DNA of 64,000 bases from Halothermothrix orenii H 168 (GTDB taxonomy: Bacteria; Bacillota; Halanaerobiia; Halanaerobiales; Halothermotrichaceae). Below are positions 9,777 through 18,663 of the stretch, one piece after another. Each line of letters starts with the position of its first letter. Positions within the stretch are counted from its first letter, which is position 1. Both the position numbers and the translations under genes were made by a program. The stretch is taken from NCBI RefSeq assembly GCF_000020485.1, contig NC_011899.1:2140501-2204500 (forward strand), written 5' to 3'. Under the pieces are notes generated by a model. It was given only the letters and a program-made list of their open reading frames with translations, was not told the DNA's origin and made no database searches.

Positions 9777-10064
9777 ATGGATAAAAAAGTAGATAATAAA
9801 AAACAGGACAAAATAAAAAAGGCAGTAGCCTTAAGATATAATACCAGTAAGGATAATGCCCCCCGGATTGTAGCCTCCGGTAAAGGAACAATAGCAGAAA
9901 AAATAATGGAAACAGCCCGGAAACATGATATCCCTATAGAAAAAGACCAGGACATTGTTGATGCCCTGATCCGGCTCAATATCGGAACTGAAATTCCTCA
10001 AGAATTATATAAAGTAATTGCTGAAATATTAAGCTTCATTTATAAACTCGAAGGTCTCAAATGA
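9777..10064 (+). CDS. FlhB C-terminal domain homolog (FhlB/YlqH family)
   Basis: Small cytoplasmic protein of 95 residues matching the cytoplasmic domain of the flagellar export-gate protein FlhB. The pattern KAVALRYN, PRIVASGKGTIAEKI, AREHDIPI-like (here ARKHDIPIEKD) and LNIGTEIPQELYKVIAEILSFIY is characteristic. The NPTH autocleavage motif of full FlhB is replaced by DNAPR, as is usual in these stand-alone homologs. GGTGAT precedes the ATG. No other flagellar structural gene is in view. The pair with the FliK-like gene suggests a role in the switch of export specificity, but the role of stand-alone FhlB is not settled. Confidence 0.88.
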   Translation: MDKKVDNKKQDKIKKAVALRYNTSKDNAPRIVASGKGTIAEKIMETARKHDIPIEKDQDIVDALIRLNIGTEIPQELYKVIAEILSFIYKLEGLK

Positions 10065-10076
10065 AAGACCTTTATT
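10051..10076. terminator. Bidirectional terminator between fhlB-like gene and ltaE
   Basis: Arms AAGGTCT and AGACCTT enclose an 8-base loop that contains the fhlB-like stop codon; TTATT follows on the plus strand. The two convergent genes end on either side. Confidence 0.6.
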
Positions 10077-11106
10077 AACTACCGGTCACTTCTTTAATTA
10101 CCGTTAAAGCATAATCAATATCCTGACGATTAACATCCAGGTGAGTAACCGCCCGGAGGGTATCTTTAGCGATTATACTGACCCTGACCCCTCTCTTAAT
10201 CAATTCTTTAGAAAATTGTTCTGCTGTCAGGCCCTTAACCTTAAAGATAACGATATTGGTCTCAACTGTCTCCGGATCAATCTCTATATTTTTAAGCCGG
10301 GCCATCTCTTCGGCCAGATACCTGGCATTATCATTATCTTCCTGTAAACGCTCAAGGTTATGCTTCAGGGCATAAATACCTCCGGCAGCAATTATCCCCG
10401 CCTGACGCATAGCCCCTCCCAGCCTCTGTTTCCAGTATCTTGCCTCTTCTATAAAATCCCTGGAACTGGCCAGTACTGAACCAACCGGAGCCCCTAACCC
10501 TTTACTGAGATCAATCCAGATAGAATCAAAGTGTTCAGCATACTTCGAAGCTGGAATACCGGTAGCGGCAACAGCATTTAAAAGACGAGCTCCATCCATA
10601 TGGGTCTTTAGATTATGCTCCCGGGCCAGCTGGCAAATATCTTCAATTACATCCAGGGGCCAGATGGTACCTCCTCCCAGATTTGAAGTCTGCTCAATGG
10701 AAATAAGCCGTGTCCTGGGGTGGTGGTAATCAGATGTCCTGATGGCCTTTATAACCTGTTCAGTGGTAAATATACCATTCTCACCATCTAAAGGGTTAAT
10801 TGATGCACCACTGATAACACTGACCGCTCCCCCCTCAAAATGAATGGGGTGGGCTGTTTTATCCATGATAATTTCATCACCCGGCCGGCAGTGTACGGCA
10901 AAGGAAATCTGATTGGCCATTAATCCCGATGGTAAATAGATAGCGTCTTCTTTTCCCAGTAATTCTGCTACCATTTCATTCAGGCGATTAACAGATGGAT
11001 CTTCCCCCAGTTGCTCATCGCCAACCTCGGCTTTAGCCATAAATTCTCTCATTTCCTTAGAAGGTCTGGTTCCAGTATCACTGAATAAATCGACTTTAAG
11101 CTTCAA
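10075..11106 (-). CDS. ltaE: Low-specificity L-threonine aldolase
   Basis: PLP enzyme that splits L-threonine (and allo-threonine) into glycine and acetaldehyde. The 343 residues show the family landmarks in order: VDLFSDTGTRPS at the start, GDEQLGEDPSVNRLN, the HMDGARLLNA aspartate that contacts the cofactor, and DLSKGLGAPVGS with the PLP-binding lysine at K202. The length is normal for the family. The ATG has an AGGAGG-like site. It stands alone on the minus strand, downstream of the NTPase gene with a 114-base gap, and converges on the flagellar pair. Confidence 0.95.
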   Translation of the reverse strand: MKLKVDLFSDTGTRPSKEMREFMAKAEVGDEQLGEDPSVNRLNEMVAELLGKEDAIYLPSGLMANQISFAVHCRPGDEIIMDKTAHPIHFEGGAVSVISGASINPLDGENGIFTTEQVIKAIRTSDYHHPRTRLISIEQTSNLGGGTIWPLDVIEDICQLAREHNLKTHMDGARLLNAVAATGIPASKYAEHFDSIWIDLSKGLGAPVGSVLASSRDFIEEARYWKQRLGGAMRQAGIIAAGGIYALKHNLERLQEDNDNARYLAEEMARLKNIEIDPETVETNIVIFKVKGLTAEQFSKELIKRGVRVSIIAKDTLRAVTHLDVNRQDIDYALTVIKEVTGS

Positions 11107-11220
11107 TGAATTACCTCCTTTATGAAATAAAGTTCTTACATATATTTTCTCCAGACAAAAATTTTGCTATCTATTTGTTCTCAATTATAACTTTTTTTAT
11201 TGTTTAACTAATAGTATTCC

Positions 11221-11763
11221 TTACAGTATATCTTTTACCCTTTCCAGAACCTCATTATAGACCCTTTCCCGTGACTCTTTACTTACTACAAAAAACTCAC
11301 AATCCCTTCTTTCCATTAAATTATTTATAAAGGGATTATTTTTAACGTTGACAGCTCCCAGGACGGGTTTAGGGGTATCGAGTAAGCCTTCTATTTTATT
11401 TATAAAGACATTTGCTTTAAGTTCAAATTCTCCCAGTCTATCTATAACGAGAATGTCACTGGATACAAAACCCCTGGCCAGGAGTTCTACCCCCTTTTTA
11501 TCATAAACACTGCTCCTTATGTGCCAGGTCTCATCTCCCTGCCGTCTGGCAACAATATTCTCAGGATCAAGCTCCGGAACCTGGTTATTTCCACACAAAA
11601 CCCTGGCGTCAATCAGAAAACATTCTGTCCAGTCTCTCTCTTCTTCTACTATTTCCTTGATAATAAACCCCCCGGAATTTAAACCGAGTTCCTGAATTAC
11701 ATTTTTGATAATGGTTGATTTACCACTCCCGTCATCACCACTTAAAAAAATATTGTTAGGCAT
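11221..11763 (-). CDS. THEP1-type nucleoside-triphosphatase / DUF2478-like P-loop protein
   Basis: Small P-loop NTPase of 180 residues. Walker A is GDDGSGKST at residues 9-17, and the Walker B-like strand DILVIDRLGEFEL takes the place of the usual DEIGKMEL of THEP1 proteins. The fold, length and motif spacing match archaeal and bacterial THEP1, which hydrolyse NTPs in vitro with unknown cell role. The gene lies between a sugar kinase and ltaE with gaps on both sides, so context gives no clear function. Confidence 0.75.
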   Translation of the reverse strand: MPNNIFLSGDDGSGKSTIIKNVIQELGLNSGGFIIKEIVEEERDWTECFLIDARVLCGNNQVPELDPENIVARRQGDETWHIRSSVYDKKGVELLARGFVSSDILVIDRLGEFELKANVFINKIEGLLDTPKPVLGAVNVKNNPFINNLMERRDCEFFVVSKESRERVYNEVLERVKDIL

Positions 11764-11979
11764 AAAAACCTCCCCCCAGCCTGTCTAATAAAAAAGTATT
11801 AACCAAAGTCAACTTAATGCCAGTAACCAGATTGGTATATTTAATATATTCATGGCCTTTTATTAAAAATCCTGCAATAATATTACAAATTTTAGACTTT
11901 TATGAAAATAAAAATAAGATATTAGTGGCCGGTGTTAGAGTTAGAAAAATCAATTATGAAAAAAACCTAAATTAAAAAA

Positions 11980-12005
11980 ATGACTGCCAGTTTGGAAGCA
12001 GTCAT
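11980..12005 (-). terminator. Terminator of the sugar kinase gene
   Basis: Arms ATGACTGC and GCAGTCAT with a 10-base loop, followed by seven T on the minus strand, 47 bases past the kinase stop codon. Confidence 0.85.
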
Positions 12006-12051
12006 TTTGTAAACCCATGTAATAATCCAGTAATTAAGAAGGTCTGATTAA

Positions 12052-13023
12052 TTAACTACCTCCTTCAACTTCATCAATAAAGGGAAGGGATGGAATTCCT
12101 CCATTCCTGGTAACAACAATAGAGGCAACTTTATTGGCAAAGGTTAATATTTCTTCAAGTTTTTTTGTACTTAAGCCTTGTAGGTTAGTAAGATCAGCTT
12201 TCACCAGACTGCTTAATACTGCAGCCACAAAACTGTCCCCGGCTCCGGTAGTATCTATAGCTTTTGTCTTAAATCCTTCTACCATTCCATAACCAGCTGA
12301 TGAATAATAAAAACAGCCTTCTCCCCCCAGGGTTACAATTATTAGCTCAGGCCCCTTTTGATAAAACTCCTGACAGGCCTTAAGTATACTTTCCTCTTTT
12401 AAATCATTCAACCCTGTCAGTACCTTTAACTCCTCTTCATTTATTTTTAGAATATCTGCCTCTGGTATAACCTGATTAATTTGTTTTACCGCTTCCTCAA
12501 GAGAACCCCAGAGAGGAGGTCTAATATTAGGGTCAAAGGAAACAGTAACCCCTTTACTACGGGCCTGTTTTATAAGTTTAAGGGTAGTCGTTTTTGACGG
12601 ATCAGTAATCAATGAAATAGAACCAAAATGGAATATATGACTCCCCTCCAGATAGTCAAAATCTACCTCTTCAACCCGGTAAAGCATGTCAGCCCCGGGT
12701 TTCCTGTAAAAAGCAAAATCCCGTTCCCCATCACCCCTCAAGGAGACAAAAGCCAGGGTTGTCATGGCTTCTTCAGTCAAAACCATCTGGGAGGTATTGA
12801 CCTTATTATCCTCAAGAGTCTTTTTTAAAAAATAACCAAAAGCATCATCACCAACCTTTCCCATAAAACCGGCAGACACCCCCAGGCGGGCCACCCCGAC
12901 CGCTACATTAGCTGGCGCCCCACCGGCCGCCCGGTGAAAATCACTTACCTCATGGAGGGCACAATTTACCTGGCGGGGTACAAAGTCAATTAAAGCTTCT
13001 CCCATGGTTATAACTTCTGGCAC
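12052..13023 (-). CDS. PfkB-family sugar kinase, probable fructokinase
   Basis: Ribokinase-fold kinase of about 323 residues. The N-terminal motif GGAPANVAVGVARLG and the C-terminal PfkB signature DTTGAGDSFVAAVLS, with catalytic Asp in GAGD, are both intact. VSFDPNIRPPLW and FHFGSISLI are typical of fructokinases of this family, but 2-keto-3-deoxygluconate kinases look similar. The GTG at 13023 is chosen because GGGGAG stands eight bases before it; a TTG at 13059 has no such site. It is a single-gene unit bounded by terminators on both sides. A crystal structure of a Halothermothrix orenii fructokinase of this family is known to exist, consistent with the proposed host. Confidence 0.88.
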   Translation of the reverse strand: MPEVITMGEALIDFVPRQVNCALHEVSDFHRAAGGAPANVAVGVARLGVSAGFMGKVGDDAFGYFLKKTLEDNKVNTSQMVLTEEAMTTLAFVSLRGDGERDFAFYRKPGADMLYRVEEVDFDYLEGSHIFHFGSISLITDPSKTTTLKLIKQARSKGVTVSFDPNIRPPLWGSLEEAVKQINQVIPEADILKINEEELKVLTGLNDLKEESILKACQEFYQKGPELIIVTLGGEGCFYYSSAGYGMVEGFKTKAIDTTGAGDSFVAAVLSSLVKADLTNLQGLSTKKLEEILTFANKVASIVVTRNGGIPSLPFIDEVEGGS

Positions 13024-13089
13024 AATAATCACTCCCCGGTATAAATCATTTTTTATCAAAGATAACCTATAGAAACAATCATAAACAAA

Positions 13090-13120
13090 ATAAAAGGGAG
13101 TATTACTACCTCCCTTTTAT
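13090..13120 (-). terminator. Terminator upstream of the sugar kinase gene
   Basis: Perfect 11-base arms ATAAAAGGGAG and CTCCCTTTTAT around a nine-base loop. It ends transcription coming from the ABC operon before the kinase gene. T-rich sequence follows on the minus strand. Confidence 0.75.
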
Positions 13121-13303
13121 ACTATACCATATGTTTTCTGAATAATACATACCTGTTTCTAAATTAAATGATTTAATAAAAGATTTACGACCAGAGTTTT
13201 GCAACCAGAAAAATCCATTATAAAAAACTCAGAATTTAAAAAGTTAAATAGAGAATAAATAAATTATTTAAATACTTCCAGAACAGAACAGGAATCCATC
13301 CTG

Positions 13304-14101
13304 CTATCTACTTAATAAAACCCGGTCATCTGTAAAATCGTGGCCACTTTTTTCGTTAAACTTTTTAAGAAGCCCCTCAACAGTTGTATTCTCCCGCTCC
13401 TTATCTTTCAAATCGAGGATTATTTCTCCCCTGTCCATCATTATGGTCCTGTTTCCCATCTCCAGAGCCTGTTTTAAATCATGGGTTACCATCAATACTG
13501 TGAGGTTATTCCTGTCCACAATTTTCCTGGTTATCTCTATAATTTTTACAGCAGTCTTGGGATCAAGGGCAGCGGTATGTTCATCCAGCAAGAGGATTTC
13601 AGGATTACCGGTGGTTGCCATCAATAAAGTCAGGGCCTGCCTTTGTCCTCCTGACAGTAATTTTACTTCGTCGTTTAATCTATCCTCCAGGCCCAGACCC
13701 AGCCAGCTTAAGGCCTCACGATATTGGGACCTTTTCTCCCGGTTTAGCCCCAGTTTTAATCCACGCTTTCTACCCCTTTTGTCAGCCAGGGCCAGGTTCT
13801 CTTCAATAGTCATTTCAGAGGCTGTTCCCTTTAAAGGATCCTGAAAAACCCGGCCTATTAAAGACGCCCTTTCATAAACAGTTAAATTGGTAACATCCTG
13901 ACCACCTATCCTTACTTGACCCCGATCAGGTAAGTAAGTTCCGGCCACAATATTTAAAAGAGTAGATTTACCGGCACCGTTACTCCCGATTATGGTTACA
14001 AAGTCTCCCTTTTCCAGTTTTAAATTAACTCCCTTAAGGGCATAGTTCTGGTTTACCTTCCCAATATTAAATACTTTATGGATATTAGTTAATTCCAGCA
14101 T
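13304..14101 (-). CDS. ABC transporter ATP-binding protein of the TrpX-type importer
   Basis: ATPase subunit with Walker A (GSNGAGKST), the signature LSGGQRQ and Walker B with catalytic glutamate (LLLDEHTAALDP), plus the switch histidine in VTHDLKQAL. The start is taken at the ATG of MLELTNIHKVF (14101), which has GGGGGCG behind it; an upstream in-frame ATG at 14140 adds residues foreign to the family. The start overlaps the permease gene by 17 bases, so the two are coupled. Family COG1101 ATPases pair with COG4120 permeases and COG2984 lipoproteins, exactly the set found here. Confidence 0.92.
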   Translation of the reverse strand: MLELTNIHKVFNIGKVNQNYALKGVNLKLEKGDFVTIIGSNGAGKSTLLNIVAGTYLPDRGQVRIGGQDVTNLTVYERASLIGRVFQDPLKGTASEMTIEENLALADKRGRKRGLKLGLNREKRSQYREALSWLGLGLEDRLNDEVKLLSGGQRQALTLLMATTGNPEILLLDEHTAALDPKTAVKIIEITRKIVDRNNLTVLMVTHDLKQALEMGNRTIMMDRGEIILDLKDKERENTTVEGLLKKFNEKSGHDFTDDRVLLSR

Positions 14102-15005
14102 GCTGATCGCCCCCTTCCAGCAGGTGTTCAGCGAATTCATCCTGAATCATAATCTTTCTTAAGGAAGGGGCCCCTAAAGCCAGAATAACCAGCAGAGCCG
14201 TTACAATTTTAAGATCAGTCGGAGCAAACCCCAGCTGTAAGGCAATTGAAATAGAGAGACGGTAGATGATAGACCCGGTAATAACGCCAAGAGTTGCCAG
14301 AGGTATTTTACGGGACCTGATAACCACCTCACCGATAATGACTGAAGCCAGACCAACTATAATCATACCCATACCCATTCCAATATCGGTAAACCCCTGA
14401 TACTGGGCTACCAGGGCCCCTGACAGGGCAACCAGCCCATTGGCCAGGCTTAACCCTAATATTTTTATAACATCAGTATTGACCCCGAGGCTTTCCACCA
14501 TTACTGGGTTATCTCCTGTCGCCCTCAGGGACATCCCTATTTCTGTAAAAAGGAAATAGTCAACCAATAATTTAATCAGTAAAACTATTATTATAAAGGC
14601 CACAAGTGATACATAAGATGAATCTATCCCCCACCCCTCCAGAACAGAAATGATGGTTTTTGTTCTCAGGAGGGGAATATTGGATCTTCCCATAACCCTT
14701 AAATTAATAGAGTATAATGATGTCATTGTCAGTATACCGGCCAGAAGGCCTGCTATTTTCAGTTTGGTATTAAGAATACCGGTTATAACCCCGGCCAGGG
14801 CCCCAGCTACAAAGGCCAGAAAAGTAGCTAAAAAGGGATTTAAGCCAGAAACAACCAGAATAGCAAGAACAGCACCTCCCAGGGGAAAACTTCCCTCAAC
14901 AGTAAGATCGGGGAAGTCCAGTACCCGGAAGGTTAAAAAAACCCCCATTGCCAGAAGACCATAGGCCAGGCCCTGCTCAAGGGTTGGTATTATTAATCCT
15001 AACAA
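14085..15005 (-). CDS. ABC transporter permease of the TrpX-type importer
   Basis: Inner-membrane protein of about 306 residues with eight to nine hydrophobic segments and a branched-chain-amino-acid-permease-like pattern (FRVLDFPDLTVEGSFPLGGAV near the start, RATGDNPVMVESLGVN in the middle). A TTG at 15005 is best spaced behind AAAGGAG; a GTG at 15014 sits too close to it. A 140-base gap with no promoter seen separates it from the lipoprotein gene, and it overlaps the ATPase gene downstream. Relatives in streptococci import aromatic amino acids; here the substrate is not known. Confidence 0.9.
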   Translation of the reverse strand: MLGLIIPTLEQGLAYGLLAMGVFLTFRVLDFPDLTVEGSFPLGGAVLAILVVSGLNPFLATFLAFVAGALAGVITGILNTKLKIAGLLAGILTMTSLYSINLRVMGRSNIPLLRTKTIISVLEGWGIDSSYVSLVAFIIIVLLIKLLVDYFLFTEIGMSLRATGDNPVMVESLGVNTDVIKILGLSLANGLVALSGALVAQYQGFTDIGMGMGMIIVGLASVIIGEVVIRSRKIPLATLGVITGSIIYRLSISIALQLGFAPTDLKIVTALLVILALGAPSLRKIMIQDEFAEHLLEGGDQHAGIN

Positions 15006-15145
15006 TATCCTCACTCCTTTAAAAATAACCGAGCTTAAGGGCTGTTATCTCAAATCAGGTTAAACAACCCCTGCCCGGTTTAATAATTGAATACAGACCG
15101 ACCGTAACGGCCGTATAATTAGGCTTGTTAATAAAATATATCTAA

Positions 15146-16123
15146 TTAATAGATTTTTGCCGCCTCATTCTTAAGCTCAGAAGAAATGGTAACTCCCATT
15201 TCTTCAGCCGCCTTTTCATTTATTACCAGCCTGACCTTATCCTGTTTCTGTATTGCCATCTCTTCCGGTTTAGCATCATTCTTAATAACCTCCAGGGCCA
15301 TCTCCCCTGTTTGATATCCAAGCTCGTAATAGTTAATACCTACAGTAGCCAGACCTCCCCTTTTGACCGAGTCCTCTTCCCCGACAATAAGTGGAATATC
15401 ATTCTCTTCGGCAACTTTAACCACCGATTCAATGGCAGAAACCACTGTATTATCGGTTGGAACATAAATGGCATCTACTCTGTTTATTAGAGACTGGGCC
15501 GCCTGATATACACTACTACTATTACTGGCAGTTGCCTCTACCAGTTCTATATCAAGCTCCTTGCAGACTTTACGGGCTAAATCCACCTGGACAACTGAAT
15601 TAACCTCACCGGCATTATAAACCACTCCGATTTTAGTGGTATCAGGTTTAAACTTCAAGAGGAGATTAATCTGTTTTTCTACCGGTGTCATATCAGTAGT
15701 CCCGGTCACATTGGTTCCCGGTTTCTCCATAGACTTAACCAGGCCAGCTGCTACGGGGTCGGTTACTGCCGTAATAAATATCGGTATATCCTTTATCGTA
15801 TTGGCAACAGCCTGGGCTGTTGGAGTAGCAATTGCCAGGATCAAATCAGGTTTTTCCCGCTTAAACTTTCCGGCAATCGTCCTGGCCAGAGACATATCGC
15901 CCTGGGCATTCTGATAATCGTATTCAATATTTTCTCCTTCCTTATACCCATTATCAGCCAGGGCATCGATAAAGCCCTTACGGGCTGCATCCAGAGCCGG
16001 GTGTTCAACAATCTGAACAATACCTACTTTTAGTACCTCTGATTCCTTCTCACAACCTGCTGCAAACAACAATAAAAAAAAGACCATTCCTGCCAGAACT
16101 ACTTTCCTACTCACCTTCTCCAT
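15146..16123 (-). CDS. ABC transporter substrate-binding lipoprotein (TrpX/COG2984 family)
   Basis: Lipoprotein receptor of the importer. The signal peptide ends in the lipobox LFAAGC, so the mature protein is anchored by a lipid, unlike the sugar-binding proteins at 402-1364 and 5615-6862. The family pattern is clear: KVGIVQIVEHPALDAARKGF, DLILAIATPTAQAVAN, IPIFITAVTDPVAAGLV and NVTGTTDMTPV. It is the first gene of the three-gene unit, with a strong promoter 60-90 bases upstream. Known members bind tryptophan or other amino acids, while many are unassigned. Confidence 0.92.
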   Translation of the reverse strand: MEKVSRKVVLAGMVFFLLLFAAGCEKESEVLKVGIVQIVEHPALDAARKGFIDALADNGYKEGENIEYDYQNAQGDMSLARTIAGKFKREKPDLILAIATPTAQAVANTIKDIPIFITAVTDPVAAGLVKSMEKPGTNVTGTTDMTPVEKQINLLLKFKPDTTKIGVVYNAGEVNSVVQVDLARKVCKELDIELVEATASNSSSVYQAAQSLINRVDAIYVPTDNTVVSAIESVVKVAEENDIPLIVGEEDSVKRGGLATVGINYYELGYQTGEMALEVIKNDAKPEEMAIQKQDKVRLVINEKAAEEMGVTISSELKNEAAKIY

Positions 16124-16182
16124 TATCAAAAATCCCTCCAGTAAATTTGAATAAAATTATGTAATTGTTAATATTTATAAAG

Positions 16183-16211
16183 ATTATAACATGGGTTATT
16201 TTGGTTGTCAA
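16183..16211 (-). promoter_or_regulatory. Sigma-A promoter of the TrpX-type ABC operon
   Basis: On the minus strand a perfect TTGACA and a perfect TATAAT are separated by 17 bases. Transcription should start near 16176, leaving a leader of roughly 50 bases, too short for a T-box or riboswitch. Confidence 0.85.
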
Positions 16212-16377
16212 ACACATTATAACAGCCCGAATAACAGGTTTCACCTGGCCCCGATGCCCCCCTTTTATCCTCTTTTTACTACAATCCATTCAATCCCTTA
16301 AAGTATATTTACTTTTAAATAAGTTATTGACATGACGGGCATTAACATTACCTTTAAAGTAAGTTTTCTTTAAGTTC

Positions 16378-16411
16378 ACAGGATACAATAATTGACAGGA
16401 TACAATAATTA
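16378..16411 (+). repeat. Tandem 17-bp duplication
   Basis: ACAGGATACAATAATT plus one base occurs twice in direct succession (16378-16394 and 16395-16411), differing only at the last base. It lies in the 370-base divergent region between the ABC operon promoter and the aminotransferase gene. Its role is unknown. Confidence 0.8.
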
Positions 16412-16581
16412 AATGTTTTTATTAAAAAACAGAGGTATATACCTGGTTTGTACCATAAAAACCCGGGGGTTATTTAAGATTATTTTTATAAAGATTTCTT
16501 TTCGACGTTATATTTATGCACAGTAACGATACATGTTGAATATACTAATCTGAGATATAATTATAATTCAGGGTGATAGTT

Positions 16582-17910
16582 ATGAACACTTATAAAAAAT
16601 GGAGAGGGCAGGTTGTTGGTGTTAACAAAAAGGTCCCCCTCAGTAATAACAGGCTTTCCACCTATGTTAATTTTGATAACGCGGCCACAACCCCACCATT
16701 TAAATCGGTAATAGAGCGGATTACTGAATTTGCAGGCTGGTATTCCTCCATTCACCGGGGAAAAGGCTATAAATCAAGATTATGTTCTACAATTTATGAA
16801 GAGGCCCGCGGGGATATTCTTAATTTCGTTAAGGCTGATCCCGATTATTATACCCCTATCTATGTTAAAAACACCACCGAAGCAATTAATAAACTGGCCT
16901 ATACCCTGGGTCAGGATACTGATAATAGAAATATTATAATTACAACCTCAATGGAACACCATTCCAACGATTTACCCTGGAGAAAATACTTTAAGGTAGA
17001 ATACATAAAGCTGAACGAAAAGGGGCAACTATCTCTTGATGACCTTGAATCAAAACTAATAAAACACCGGGGCAAGGTAAGACTGGTTACCGTTGGTGGG
17101 GCCTCTAATGTAACCGGTTATCTCAACCCGATTTATCAAATTGCCGGCCTTGCCCATAAGTACGGGACTGAAGTAATGATCGATGGAGCCCAGTTGATTC
17201 CCCACCACCCTGTCGAAATGAGTCCAAAAAAAGCGGGAGAAAGACTAGATTACCTTGCCTTTTCAGGACATAAAATGTATGCCCCTTTTGGAACGGGAGT
17301 CCTTATAGCCCCTCAAAAAACCTTTGCATCAAATACTCCAGACCAGGTCGGTGGGGGAACAGTTGATATAGTAACCCCTGATTTTGTGAGGTGGCATACC
17401 CCCCCACATAAAGAAGAAGCTGGCTCTCCCAATTTAATGGGGATAGTAGCCCTGACTGAAGCCATTAAAATTTTAAATGAATTCGGAATGGAGTCGATTT
17501 TGAATCACGAAAAACGGCTGACTGATTATACCCTGAAAAGATTAAATAAAATACCTGATGTCATCCTTTATGGAAATAAATTTAATAGTAAGGATAGATT
17601 AGGAATTATCCCTTTTAATATTGACGGGTTATCCCATGAATCAATAGCCACTATACTGGCCGGTGAAGGTGGTATCGCCGTAAGAAATGGCTGCTTTTGT
17701 GCCCAGCCCTATGTCCAGCAGCTCCTCAATATATCTGAACAGGAAATACGGGCCAGAATAAACAATCCTGACCTACCCCATCCCGGTCTGATAAGAATTA
17801 GTTTTGGACTATACAATACATTTCAGGAGATTGATAGGTTAATAGATATGGTTAAAGTAATAGTCTCAAATAAAGAGTATTATTACAGAAAAACAAAAAT
17901 TAATTTTTAA
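16582..17910 (+). CDS. Aminotransferase class V, cysteine desulfurase-like
   Basis: PLP enzyme of the NifS/SufS superfamily, about 442 residues. It opens YVNFDNAATTPP, has TSMEHHSNDLPW with the cofactor-stacking histidine, MIDGAQLIPHHPV with the cofactor aspartate, the PLP lysine at K231 (FSGHKMYAPFGTG), and a cysteine in RNGCFCAQPY in the position of the catalytic loop. The start is the ATG at 16582, since GGGTGAT before it serves as binding site; the GTG at 16573 lies within it. No IscU or SufU partner gene is adjacent. A DsrE-family gene follows on the same strand, which hints at sulfur transfer, but selenocysteine lyase or another C-S lyase activity is possible. Confidence 0.85.
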   Translation: MNTYKKWRGQVVGVNKKVPLSNNRLSTYVNFDNAATTPPFKSVIERITEFAGWYSSIHRGKGYKSRLCSTIYEEARGDILNFVKADPDYYTPIYVKNTTEAINKLAYTLGQDTDNRNIIITTSMEHHSNDLPWRKYFKVEYIKLNEKGQLSLDDLESKLIKHRGKVRLVTVGGASNVTGYLNPIYQIAGLAHKYGTEVMIDGAQLIPHHPVEMSPKKAGERLDYLAFSGHKMYAPFGTGVLIAPQKTFASNTPDQVGGGTVDIVTPDFVRWHTPPHKEEAGSPNLMGIVALTEAIKILNEFGMESILNHEKRLTDYTLKRLNKIPDVILYGNKFNSKDRLGIIPFNIDGLSHESIATILAGEGGIAVRNGCFCAQPYVQQLLNISEQEIRARINNPDLPHPGLIRISFGLYNTFQEIDRLIDMVKVIVSNKEYYYRKTKINF

Positions 17911-17991
17911 CAGGAAAATTGCGAGCATTATTTAACTAAATGTATTTTTCACAAAGTATTATCTATTTTTGAAGAATCAAAAATACCCTCC

Positions 17992-18111
17992 ATGATAATA
18001 ATAATAGTAGTTAATGATAAGGAGTTAAATACGGAAGAAGTTGTTGTTAAAAAACATAATACTAAATTACTCCTTAATTTTTTAAAGCAGAACTTGAGCA
18101 AATTAACATAA
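17992..18111 (+). CDS. Possible small open frame between the desulfurase-like and DsrE genes
   Basis: An ATG-started frame of 39 codons rich in I, V, K and L (starting MIIIIVVNDKELNTEE). The same frame is open all the way back to the aminotransferase stop codon, about 67 codons in total, which is long for such AT-rich sequence. There is no ribosome-binding site. The beta-strand-like start followed by a helix is reminiscent of small sulfur-carrier folds, but the C-terminal Gly-Gly they need is absent. It may be chance or a decayed reading frame. Confidence 0.2.
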   Translation: MIIIIVVNDKELNTEEVVVKKHNTKLLLNFLKQNLSKLT

Positions 18112-18137
18112 TATTTAAACTCTGGAGGTTATTTATA

Positions 18138-18614
18138 GTGACAAAGAAATTAAACATCCTCATGTTCAGCTGTGAATATGATAAGGCCCTGGCTGCCTTT
18201 ATTCTTGCCGATTCTGCCAGGGCTATAGATATGGAAGTATCTATGTTTTTTGCCTTCTGGGGCCTCTTTTTATTAAGAACACCCGATAAACTGGACTATA
18301 AAGACAAAACAAACTTAGAAAAAATGTTTGGGGCAGTAACCCCGAAGGGACCAGATGAATTACCTTTATCCCGGATGAACTTTAGTGGTTTTGGTAAATT
18401 TATGCTGAAAAAAATGATGAAAGATGACGACGCTCCAACCCTTAAAGGTCTTCTTGAAGAAGCACATAAAAAAGGGGTCAATTTTTACTGCTGTAAGCTT
18501 TCCAGTGAAGTTATGGGGATAAAAAAAGACGAGTTGCCATACAAAACCAAAATAATGACAGCAGAGGATTATTTGAATGATGCTCTCAATTCAGATATTC
18601 AACTTTTTATATGA
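18138..18614 (+). CDS. DsrE/DsrF-like family protein
   Basis: Cytoplasmic protein of 158 residues in the DsrE/F family. LNILMFSCEYDKALAAFILADSARAIDMEVSMFFAFWGL is the typical first half (strand, helix, strand leading to FFAFWGL), and PTLKGLLEEAHKKGVNFYCCKLSSEVMGI carries the cysteine region near the end. Family members act in sulfur relay or bind small thiols, but many are uncharacterised. The start is a GTG with GGAGGT at ideal distance. Its position after a cysteine-desulfurase-like gene on the same strand suggests a joint role in sulfur handling, which is an inference. Confidence 0.88.
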   Translation: MTKKLNILMFSCEYDKALAAFILADSARAIDMEVSMFFAFWGLFLLRTPDKLDYKDKTNLEKMFGAVTPKGPDELPLSRMNFSGFGKFMLKKMMKDDDAPTLKGLLEEAHKKGVNFYCCKLSSEVMGIKKDELPYKTKIMTAEDYLNDALNSDIQLFI

Positions 18615-18663
18615 AAATTACTACTGTCTTATCACCCTGGTAGTGGTAAAAATCAAAAATTTT

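Noticed and set aside
16124-16180. T-box or riboswitch in front of the TrpX-type ABC operon
   Set aside because: The perfect promoter at 16183-16211 leaves a leader of roughly 50 bases, too short for these structures.
16107-16289. A 60-codon minus-strand frame upstream of the TrpX-type lipoprotein gene
   Set aside because: It overlaps the promoter and the start of the lipoprotein gene, has no ribosome-binding site and no family features.
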